Assembly: GCA_003024175.1 (NCBI GenBank)
Contig: MDYQ01000443.1
Location: forward strand, 1 to 17,753
Direction of reading: 5' to 3'
Source: Planoprotostelium fungivorum
Lineage: Eukaryota > Evosea > Variosea > Cavosteliida > Cavosteliaceae
Length of the DNA: 17,753 nucleotides
Position 1 is the stretch's first letter, and each line of letters opens with the position of its first letter. This document shows, piece after piece, positions 10,278 to 17,753 of the stretch. The notes below the pieces were generated by a model that was not told the DNA's origin, ran no database searches, and worked only from the letters and a program-made list of their open reading frames with translations. The translations under genes and the position numbers were made by a program.

Positions 10278-10707
10278 ATGGGGGTGGTGGCTAAGAGGCA
10301 GGGTTTATACGCAACATTGGGCTAAATTGCGTTCATCATTTCAGCTAAATCGCTTTAGATTTACCAACAACTATGGGATCAATCTGTGACCATAAGTACA
10401 TAGTGTATGGATCATCTGATTCCTCTGCAGAGCGATATCGCTTAAGCACTCCCAGTATCAGAGCTAAATAGCTTCTGCTGTTTAGCTTTTTGTAAAAATC
10501 ATCACCAAGTGTTATAAAAGGATTATCTCACACTTGATGTTGGGGTAAAGGATGGATGCAGATGGTGGACTTGATAGTGATGTACGAGACCTCTCTACTT
10601 GCAGAGGGGCTTCGAACAATCCCCTTTTATTACACAATACAATTGTAGACCGTTAAATCAATTCCTTTTCTCGTCGATATTCCTTCTCTACAACGTAGCG
10701 TCATAAC
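10278..10707. other. Non-coding stretch, no gene seen
   Basis: About 430 bases, more AT-rich than the genes to the left, without an open frame or splice pattern I can support. It contains small imperfect inverted motifs (CTAAATAGCTTCTGCTGTTTAG near 10465; CTCTACTTGCAGAG near 10595). A TTCGAAC with flanking GGGG/CCCC near 10610 resembles a tRNA T-arm, but there is no matching A box. Confidence 0.5.
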
Positions 10708-10883
10708 AAGTACTATCTTTTAGTGTGCAGTGATTTCTACTCAGTCTGCTCAGAGCATGCTCAGAGCACATAAATGCTTACAAATGTTTTGTGGAGAATT
10801 TACTAACTGATCACAGGAAGCAAGCATTCAGTATGTGTTGAGTTGTAGATAAATGCACTATAATACCCTCTTTTTATATGATG
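10708..10883 (-). repeat. CATCATAG-family repeat, inverted copy E
   Basis: Reverse complement begins CATCATATAAAAAGAGGGTATTATAG, then CATTTATCTACAACTCAACAC and CTGTGATCAGTTAGTAAATTC. It pairs best with copy D at 8227 and extends about 170 bases. It is the only copy in this orientation. Confidence 0.75.
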
Positions 10884-11026
10884 TGGGGAATTCCCCAGGC
10901 ATTTCTGGAGTTGGTGTTATTTGGTAATTGGTCAGGCAATATCAAAACTGTGAGCTGTTTTTAGATGAATCCACTCTATTCTACTATAATTTCATAATTT
11001 TTGTAGTTGCATATTCAGCCTGTTAG

Positions 11027-11375
11027 ATGTATATGCTGCTCTATCACTGTATTGGGAAAGCAGAAGGAACTGTGGTGTATGGTCACCACATAAGAACCAA
11101 ACAGTTCAATGAGTCTCTGTTTATAAAGAATGATTTCAAACTAAAGAAAGCCAAGGTGTTCCTTTTCAATGAACATGCATTGAATGTGTTTCTTGGTTGC
11201 TGAGTTTTCACTGACTTTTCTCCAAGTTTTCCAATTAGTCAATGATGTCAAATGTTGGGCACAACAGGAACTATGGAAAGGGCTGATTACTGATAAAACA
11301 GATTTTATTTTGATCATAATCTGCAGAGCTTGGCAATGCAGACAAAATACGTCTCGCCAACTGTTCAGGGACTGA
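11027..11375 (+). CDS. Short spliced reading frame, unrecognised
   Basis: ATG at 11027 starts MYMLLYHCIGKAEGTVVYG, continuing KQFNESLFIKNDFKLKKAKV and HALNVFL. A 43-base GT-AG intron (11196-11238, with CTGACTTTTCTCC and ATTAG) joins in phase to VNDVKCWAQQELWKGLI, ending at TGA 11373-11375. About 101 residues, with AT-rich codons unlike the flanking genes. It could be a fragment of an element gene. No family recognised. The frame ends 60 bases before the tyrosine phosphatase stop. Confidence 0.35.
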
Positions 11376-11435
11376 CCATGTACAAGGAATCAAATATTCA
11401 AATATTGATGTATTAACAAGACTCAATAGAAACAG

Positions 11436-13277
11436 CTAAAGTATCTTCATTTTTGCCATCATCTCAGAATCTTCCATGATCCTTGTCCAATTCTCCAAGA
11501 TGGGTTCTGAGGCAGATCTCCTCAATCTTTTCTGTTGGAAATCTTCAATCACTCCTTTCACCTGTTGCTATCATCAGGTTATAACCTCCTGCTCTGACTC
11601 ACAGTGTTCACTTGTCTTAGTGAAGTCTTCAATATGTTCCTCCCCCGTGTTGTAGCTGTGAGGTTTGTGTACTTGTCCATGAGGATATCTCTGAGAGTGA
11701 TGTGCATGTATTTGTATTGGTCCTCTGTCTGCACCATTCCGTTCCGTTGCATCCTCAGACGAACAACCAAATCGAAGAGATCGACCATCTTCTCATAACC
11801 CAGAGCTACCTTCTTACTTGAGCTTCACCCTCTCCTTCATTCACCTGTTGTACGCTCATGTGAATCGCTACAAAAGCTCCCGTCCTGCCTATTCCTGCAC
11901 TGCACATTGTCACAGGAATCCACAAGGTGTTCGAATCACATCAACACAGACATCATTGCTATTGAATCTCACCTGCAGTGAACTACGATCGGTTGTGATA
12001 ATCCCTTCTTCCTGATATCTAGCTCTCTCATCACTGCCATAATCTGTTCTGTATCTTGTGGAATACCTGTTTCACGTAAGATTGAATTGAATAGATGATA
12101 GGATGCAGGATGATGATCACATGACGAAGAGGATCACATGATGAAGATGAGATGGAAGTGCGTTAGAAGATGAAAGTACCTTGATCAGGCCACTGAGTGT
12201 AATGGATCTGATGCACCACACGTGATGTTCGGGTGGGGTCTCTGACATCGTAGAGTGTCATCCTCCTGATGATCATGGCACCACTGTTATGTGTCAGATG
12301 AGAAGAATGGATGTCCTCTATCAGACGAGAAGAATGGATGTATCAGATGAGAAGAATGGATGCTCTCTCACCTGTGATCTTTGAGAGAGGAGCTGTTCTG
12401 AGAGTGCAATGATTTGGACCAAGAGCGAGTGAAATCAGAGAGGGAGCCCGAGCTCGCCAGAAAGGAACCTTGTCCGCGTATATCGAAGGTCATCGGCCGA
12501 GCGAAGATGGAGGATGTGCTCTTGAAGGAAGAGTGACTCTCTCTCCTCTTCATCAAATTGGTAATCTGGCTCATCTTCTCCTTCAGCTTGGCGTTTGTGC
12601 ACACCTGTTTGTGTCATGGGCGCTCTGGAAAGATAACTCACTCTGATCTTGTTCATCGTAACCATGACGAACCCATAGAGTCGTATGGCTCCCTCTGTTG
12701 GTGGCCAATAGCCTCCACTCTCTTTTTCTCCGTTGGATAACATGACGATTACGGGACTTCTTTGCTCCCACATCTGTCGCACCCTCAGTGGAAGTCGTCG
12801 ATCATCTAATCACCATGGTCCAGAAGTCATTGATAGTGTCCTTCAGTGGAGCCTGGCAGCAGATGTATTTTTGTGTCTCCTTCGTTTGTTTATCCTGCAC
12901 GTGATTTGCGTTGATGTATTTCCCGCGTCCATTCTTCATTTCGATTTCGACCCTCGTGTGGTTATTTGGCAGTACGTTTTTGTATCTGCTCCGTTCAATA
13001 CGTTGATTGGTGAGAGACGATCGAAACGGAAAGCCTCACCTGTTCTTGTGCATGTTTTCAGTATTTGTGGCAGCTGGATCAGGGATGAACACATTTTGAT
13101 CCATCTGTTGAAGGACTTGGTGCATCTGTCCAAACTCATTGTTTAACTGTATTCTCTCTTGGTACTGAGAGATGTTCAGTCTGCTCCTCTTGTTTGGGGT
13201 ATTGCTGACCGAGGTCAACTGCAGGAACCGAAAATCGATCACCTCGCGTCTTTTCTCTTCAATGGTCCACCGTGCAT
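11436..13277 (-). CDS. Classical protein tyrosine phosphatase, non-receptor type
   Basis: Removes phosphate from phosphotyrosine; with no signal peptide or membrane segment it should be cytosolic. Ten exons on minus: 13277-13243, 13204-13040, 12985-12814, 12773-12642, 12604-12372, 12283-12180, 12066-11973, 11899-11845, 11809-11612, 11561-11436; all phases agree, giving 437 residues. All class landmarks are present in order: pTyr loop NRYKNVLP, KYINANHV, KYICCQAPLKDTINDFW, MWEQRSPVIVML, YWPPTEG, the WPD loop QWPDQG, the P-loop VVHCSAGIGRTG (split by a 73-base intron after HC plus two bases of the Ser codon) and the Q-loop QTEDQYKY. Between the YWPP strand and MIIRRMTLYDVRD lies an unusual Ser-rich insertion of about 70 residues (KRRESHSSFKSTSS, then TRSWSKSLHSQNSSSLKDH). 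The C-terminal tail carries KRLRRSASEPILENW. The 113-base intron 12067-12179 contains a 17-base direct repeat (12115-12131, 12132-12148). Confidence 0.93.
12294..12362 (+). repeat. Three-copy 20-base repeat inside a phosphatase intron
   Basis: TCAGAYGAGAAGAATGGATG occurs at 12294-12313, 12321-12340 and 12343-12362, with one C/T difference, separated by 7 and 2 bases. It lies wholly in the 88-base intron 12284-12371, one of the two longest of that gene, and explains its excess length. Confidence 0.85.
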
Positions 13278-13549
13278 CTTTGTCGTCAAATCATCTGTTC
13301 CCGAGATGGGATCTGCTGAATCACAGCCCCTAATGCAAAGATTATAATCGAGAATAGTTGAATTGCTATATTTCTATCATCCGAACCTGTTGGCAGCATT
13401 TTTTAACGGAGAAGAATGAGCATTCAATTTGGATGATTTGTTCGACTTGGAAGTGTCTTGCATCAAAGGATTAAAAAAGTAAATTGAGTGTCTCTATTCT
13501 TCACGCTGCTCAGCCGAAAGAACAATGACGGGTGAGTAGAAATGAAGCG
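13278..13549. other. Upstream region of the phosphatase gene
   Basis: No gene identified. An octamer-like ATGCAAAG lies about 55 bases before the phosphatase start. At 13524 an ATG followed by ACGG and a GTGAGTAG donor resembles a very short first exon of a plus-strand gene, directly before repeat F, but no partner exon could be assigned. Confidence 0.3.
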
Positions 13550-13613
13550 CATCATAGTAAAAGGGGGTATTATAGTCCATTTCTCTACAACTCTCCTTGC
13601 ACTGAATGCTCGT
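13550..13613 (+). repeat. CATCATAG-family repeat, truncated copy F
   Basis: CATCATAGTAAAAGGGGGTATTATAG and the following bases match copy A closely (CTCTCCTTGCACTGAATGCTCGTC) for 64 bases, then similarity stops abruptly. The next bases are CGGTCACTACTG. The break lies about 180 bases upstream of the transposase start. Confidence 0.8.
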
Positions 13614-13796
13614 CCGGTCACTACTGATAAATTTCTATACGTAAGTCGTAATTGCTGGTAGTGGAGCTGTCAGAATGCGTTAAGAGTATTCCCCCGGTCG
13701 CATTTACAACCGTTCCGCAAAAAGAGTATATTTATTGTTTTCCAAGAAAAGTACACGTGACCTCCGTTTTCGCTCTCCTCTCATTCTCTGCCACTC

Positions 13797-16510
13797 ATGC
13801 AAGCACCGACCAGCAACAGAAAACTGCCACCACCCCAAAAGACCGCTGATGGACGACTGGTCTGCCGCCACAAAGAGTGCAAATCTGGAATGTATCAGGA
13901 CCGGGCAACCTACGCAGCCAAAGGAGTATATAAGCACGAGAGGCTTATCAGTGCTCACACCTGCCCACAAGACTGTGCTCTATGTCAGATGCACAAATTA
14001 GAGGAGGATGATCGAAATCCTCACCCTGATCATCCCGGTGCTCCTGTTGATCCTCCTGGTGCTCACGTCAATCCCTCCAGTGCTCATGATGAGAGTCCTG
14101 AACCTCATGTCAATCCCCCAATTGCTCATGTCGACCAGCCTGCTGCTCACACTATCCCCAATGCCCTGTCTTCTATGCACTCATGCCTCCATTCGTCCTG
14201 CACCTTTCAGCACAAGAAGAGGATTGGGGTCCTTTGACATGAGCGGACGAGTCATGCACGATGTGAACCTTCATGTGCTGGGTGTCATCGAGCAAGGGTT
14301 GGAGTCTGTGACACCACTGTGATGGACACAGTAAAGAAGGCCCTCGAAGAGACGTTGAAGAGCGTGACTGAGAACGAAGTGAGGATCAATTCACCAAACC
14401 AAAACTCTTTCTCACCTCTTGACAGACAATTGGGATTCCTAATCTCTTCGGAATCCCCTGGATCGGCAATCAATACGAAGAATCTTCATTGGAAAGCAAT
14501 TTACAGAGGTGATTGACGATGTTGAGATTGATGACTCACCTCAATAGATCAAGGAAGGGTGTCGTTTCGATCAAAGGAACACAGCGAGAGGTTAGAGGAG
14601 GTAAAGACAGCTGTCCATGCCATGGTGGATGCAGAGAACATCTGGTCATCTGATGAGTGGGAGAATCGGTGGCAGAAGATTCGAAGGATCCTTCGCATTC
14701 GCGATTCATCAGAATTGGATCAATCACCCACCCTTCAGGCGCTCCTTGACTGGAAGGATGACGTCAGAATTTCCGATCAACACTGGGCGGCTACTGCTCA
14801 CCTGTTCAAATTAGACGAAACTCGATCAATCCATTACATCTCAGCCCTACGGGACAAGCGGAATACAGAGGCTGGATACAAGACATCACCAGGAGGCAGA
14901 GGTGTGCTGTATCTGTATGGGAGAGATGTCTAAGGAGACGATAGGAGTGGTGAACTCACTCGATGAATACATCAAGACAGCGTTGAAGGAGTTGGCCCCT
15001 CCAAACACAAAAGTTTGTGTCAAGTTGGCGCTCGATGGAGCTCGCATCACAGCCAACCAACAATTTGAGTGTGGCACAGTACAGATACTCTGGGATCAGC
15101 TATCAGTCGACCATACTAAATCACCATCAAATGCTCACCAGTGGCTGCTGTATATTGGTCCAGAAGCGTACGAAGATCTACGAGAGGAGATGGGACCTGA
15201 AGTGGATTTCATCAGCAGCTTCTTGGATGAAGATGAAGAGACAAAGAAGGTACGACATCACTGTTCTTCACCTCATCTGATTGATGACAGTACACGATTG
15301 AGACACCCGAAGGCTCTCGAGTGTACGAGGTGTCTGTGGCTCTTGTTCTTGACATGAAGGCTCTCTGTGTGATCATGGGGATGTACAACTGTTATCAGCA
15401 CGGATCAAAGTATCGCTGTCCCTGGTGCCTAGTGACAAAAGATGAGATTGGAGACTTCACCAAAGAGGATTGGGATTTCAGAGACATGAAGAAGACAGCT
15501 AAGGCGGGAGCAGAGTTGGACGAAGCAAACTACGCAGAGTCCACCCGCAAGAGGAAGGCAGGGACAGCAGAATATCCTGGCTTATTGGTGAGCATTCTGT
15601 CCGCGAAATTTCGTCGAAAATTCAAAGAAGACTCACCAAGGCTTCAGAGATCGCCACTGCTCCGCGTATCGTTCAAGTCTATCATTCCTGATGTCCTCCA
15701 CATCTTCATGGCAATATCCAAACTTCTCTTGAAGTGCCTCCTCCAAACCATTGACTCGCTTGATACGATCGAGGAGAAGGAGAGAGTTGGTAAGATTATG
15801 ATCGACCGCTTGGAGGGGAGAGAAGAGAATCCCAAAATACACTTAAAGCTGTATTCCTCCCGTAACGAGAAAGAGACCCTCAGTTTCACGGAGAAATTAA
15901 AGAAGTCAAGGCTCAATCGCACCTCGTACATTGGGATCATGACCCACTACAAGCACATCTTGGATAGCTTCTCTGTGGCTGGTTTATCCAACGGGTACAT
16001 TGATAGCGTGAGAAGATTCTGTTGCCTCTTCATCTGACGATCATTCAGTTGACAAAGATATGGGAGTTATGGATCACCTTGTACCAGCAAGTTGAAGATC
16101 CAGCGAAAGAGTGGGATGCAGAGTCTGCAAGGATTTGGAGCATCCAAGCGAAGGAGTTTGGACAGATCTTTACCTCTGTATACACTAAGAGCAAGGTTAC
16201 CACGTACCTTCACATTCTGATCTATCACCTGCCGTACTTTCTGGAGTGCTATGGGTGCCTCGATTTCTTTGGGAATTATGCCATAGAGGCCAAGCATCAA
16301 TTCAACAAGAGGAGTCGAAGGATAGCTGTTGGGGCGTTCTCCAAGAGGGCAGAGAGCAGCGTCTGTATGCAGATAGTAACACGAGACGTACGGATGAATT
16401 CACCAGAGTCAAAGAAGAGGAAGCAAGCGAACTCTCCAGTGAAGAGGCCACGAAAGACCAAGAAGGCCTCGAAACATTCCACCCCATGGTCTCAGCGGCT
16501 GGGTCTCTAG
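13797..16510 (+). CDS. RAG1/Transib/CMC-like DDE transposase
   Basis: Likely cut-and-paste transposase with an RNase H fold. Exons resolved: 14548-14903, 14935-15249, 15291-16007, 16049-16510; the 5' part runs from ATG 13797 to donor 14508. The N-terminus has a zinc-finger-like CRHKEC...H...H and CPQDCALC, then a Pro/His repeat. An in-frame TGA at 14235-14237 interrupts it, so either an unseen intron removes the stop or the gene is damaged there. The catalytic half has D in VKLALDGARI (15034), D in VLDMKAL (15351), CPWC (15417-15428), IIPDVLHIFM, then YLHILIYHLP (H-x4-H, 16211 and 16226) and E in GNYAIEAKHQFNKRSRR (16286). RAG1 has the same order; the gap from the second His to Glu (20) equals RAG1 and D-to-CxxC is 22 against 19. 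The tail is Lys/Arg-rich (KKRKQANSPVKRPRKTKK), a likely nuclear signal. The stop overlaps that of the convergent gene copy. Confidence 0.8.
14020..14151 (+). repeat. Degenerate Pro/His repeat in the transposase N-terminal region
   Basis: The DNA shows imperfect units of about 30 bases built on CCTCCTGGTGCTCACGTCAAT-like blocks, giving the peptide pattern PxAHVxP (PGAPVDPPGAHVNPSSAHDE, then PHVNPPIAHVDQPAAH). It lies between the zinc-finger-like segment and the catalytic part and is probably a flexible linker that expanded by slippage. Confidence 0.7.
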
Positions 16511-17030
16511 AGTGCACAAGAGGACACAAAATAAAAATCCTCTGTCTGATGTCATCATTTCGTACGAACCGTGATCACTCACTTATTGAAATCGGATACA
16601 TCAGTCGATGTGAATCGTTGTACACCCGAAACGAGAATTTCACCTTGGCAACCCGTCGCTTCTTCTTGAAGCAGATATCGATCCCCTTCTCTGGAGAAAG
16701 GATAGCATACGTCGTAGAAGGTCTTCTTCAGAATTGGTTCTATAAACAGTTGGATCTGACTCTTCGTCATTCTATACTCCCCGTCATCCTCTGAAAAGTG
16801 GAAGTGGTAATCCTTCGATGAGATGGAGAACTCGGCCGTAACTGGAACAGGCACAGGATCAATGGAGATCTCTTTGTGAAGGGCGTGCTTCATACCTTCT
16901 TGTATTTCAGAGACCTTAGTGGGTCAGTGTCATTGTGATCGATCGATTAACTCACACTAGAATTGATTGTGTGCTCAATCTGATGCAGCATATCTTCGTA
17001 ACGTCCACGTGATAATAACATCATGTTCTC
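16368..17030 (+). repeat. Left copy of a tandem duplication (about 663 bases)
   Basis: Contains the last part of the transposase, the shared stop region and a damaged copy of the convergent gene. It corresponds to 17032-17700 with only a handful of substitutions and one 5-base deletion. The copies are separated only by an N. Confidence 0.9.
16507..17030 (-). pseudogene. Damaged copy of the convergent 159-residue gene
   Basis: Same gene as 17171-17732. Relative to that copy it lacks 5 bases near 16710 (GCATACGTCGTAG against GCATACGAGCCGTCGTAG), so the frame breaks after KKTFYD. The GTAAGT donor of the second intron has become ATAAGT (near 16580), and the first part of exon 1 is missing beyond the N. 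It may be a decayed tandem copy or the second haplotype. Confidence 0.75.
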
Positions 17031-17031
17031 N
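17031..17031. other. Ambiguous base between the tandem copies, probable assembly join
   Basis: Single N exactly at the junction of the two near-identical 663-base copies. This is what an unmerged overlap of two contigs or haplotypes would look like. Confidence 0.75.
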
Positions 17032-17174
17032 TGCAGATAGTAACACAAGACGTACGGATGAATTCACCAGAGTCAAAGAAGAGGAAGCAAGCGAACTCTC
17101 CAGTGAAGAGGCCACGAAAGACCAAGAAGGCCTCGAAACATTCCACCCCATGGTCTCAGCGGCTGGGTCTCTAG
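17032..17174 (+). pseudogene. Transposase 3' end fragment
   Basis: Second copy of the transposase C-terminal tail (QIVTQDVRMNSPESKKRK to SQRLGL and TAG), without the catalytic part. It exists only because of the tandem duplication; one residue differs (Arg to Gln in VTQDV). Confidence 0.85.
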
Positions 17175-17700
17175 AGTGCACAAGAGGACACAAAATAAAA
17201 ATCCTCTGTCTGATGTCATCATTTCGTACGAACCGTGATCACCCACTTACTGAAATCGGATACATCAGTCGATGTGAATCGTTGTACACCCGAAACGAGA
17301 ATTTCACCTTGGCAACCCGTCGTTTCTTCTTGAAGCAGATATCGATCCCCTTCTCTGGAGAAAGGATAGCATACGAGCCGTCGTAGAAGGTCTTCTTCAG
17401 AATTGGTTCTATAAACAGTTGGATCTGACTCTTCGTCATTCTATACTCCCCGTCATCCTCTGAAAAGTGGAAGTGGTAATCCTTCGATGAGATGGAGAAC
17501 TCGGCCGTAACTGGAACAGGCACAGGATCAATGGAGATCTCTTTGTGAAGGGCGTGCTTCATACCTTCTTGTATTTCAGAGACCTTAGTGGGTCAGTGTC
17601 ATTGTGATCGATCGATTAACTCACACTAGAATTGATTGTGTGCTCAATCTGATGCAGCATATCTTCGTAACGTCCACGTGATAATAACATCATGTTCTCC
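17032..17700 (+). repeat. Right copy of the tandem duplication
   Basis: Repeats 16368-17030 with about six substitutions and five extra bases. It ends CATCATGTTCTC, after which new sequence (CCTAATGCAAATCAGC) follows. Confidence 0.9.
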
Positions 17701-17732
17701 CTAATGCAAATCAGCTGACGATCTAAACCCAT
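17171..17732 (-). CDS. Unrecognised 159-residue protein convergent with the transposase
   Basis: Three exons on minus: 17732-17625, 17583-17251, 17209-17171; both introns are 41 bases (GTGAGT...CTAAG and GTAAGT...ATCAG), with phase 0 throughout. It starts MGLDRQLICIRENMMLLSRG; internal ATGs (ENMM) are alternative starts. Other stretches are YEDMLHQIEHTINSSVSEIQ (helical, heptad-like), HKEISIDPVPVPVTAEFSIS, KDYHFHFSEDDGEYRMTKSQ, IQLFIEPILKKTFYD, then strand-like DICFKKKRRVAKVKFSFRVY and a short end TEDFYFVSSCAL. The pattern suggests an N-terminal helix plus a beta-rich domain. I recognise no family. Its TAG overlaps the TAG of the transposase tail in a CTAG, both here and in the left copy. It may be a second gene of the same mobile element or a compactly placed host gene. 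Confidence 0.7.
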
Positions 17733-17753
17733 CGATCATGTTCACCTTCCCAA

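Noticed and set aside
10600-10630. tRNA-like T-arm (GGGGCTTCGAACAATCCCC)
   Set aside because: The loop is too long and no A box or acceptor stem fits on either strand.
13328-13341. Shared CCCTAATGCAAA upstream of the phosphatase and near 17699
   Set aside because: A 12-base match between two places in a 17.7-kb window is expected by chance; the second lies inside the predicted exon.

Overview
The window looks like nuclear DNA of a small, intron-rich, gene-dense eukaryote. Almost every gene I could follow is cut by GT-AG introns of about 30-55 bases (commonest 37-41). Donors are mostly GTGAGN, and a CTAAC/CTGAC-like branch site often lies close to the acceptor. Neighbouring genes are only 26-100 bases apart and alternate in strand. 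I cannot name the species. A classical tyrosine phosphatase, an HRI1-type protein and a RAG1/Transib-like transposase together would fit an amoebozoan or an early-branching opisthokont protist, but this is an inference. All exon borders were read by eye from frame and splice sites.

Left part (1-7013), conserved housekeeping genes. SBDS (minus, cut by the window edge) is divergent from ELP6 (plus). ELP6 converges on an RRM/zinc-ribbon protein (minus), which is divergent from NDUFAF7 (plus). NDUFAF7 converges on an HRI1-like gene (minus), which is divergent from the RNA polymerase I subunit RPA49 (plus). Three short divergent promoter spaces (about 57-99 bases) serve six genes. The roles are ribosome maturation, tRNA wobble modification, RNA binding, complex I assembly, an HRI1 protein of unclear function, and rRNA transcription.

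Middle part (7014-11435), repeat-rich and poor in recognisable genes. At least six copies of one family (A, D, B, C, E, F) share a fixed end, CATCATAG, followed by a G-rich/TATTATAG block. They differ in how far they extend. Several carry a minus-strand reading frame of unknown function (intact in B, broken in A and C). Copies D and E form an inverted pair about 2.6 kb apart. A run of minus-strand exons, two short spliced plus-strand reading frames and AT-rich non-coding DNA fill the rest. A single N at 9212 sits at the edge of a repeat and probably marks a contig join.

Right part (11436-17753). A complete ten-exon classical protein tyrosine phosphatase (minus) is followed by a truncated repeat (F). 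Then comes a large plus-strand gene whose second half has the ordered D-D-CxxC-HxxxxH-E signature of RAG1/Transib/CMC-type transposases. It meets, tail to tail and sharing a CTAG over both stop codons, a minus-strand gene for an unrecognised 159-residue protein. The junction region is present twice in tandem (about 663 bases) with an N between copies; the left copy carries a 5-base deletion and a lost splice donor.

Most interesting are the transposase with its convergent partner, and the CATCATAG repeat family. Two otherwise normal genes (RRM protein and NDUFAF7) each show one unexplained single-base frame jump near a splice site, which could be sequencing error.
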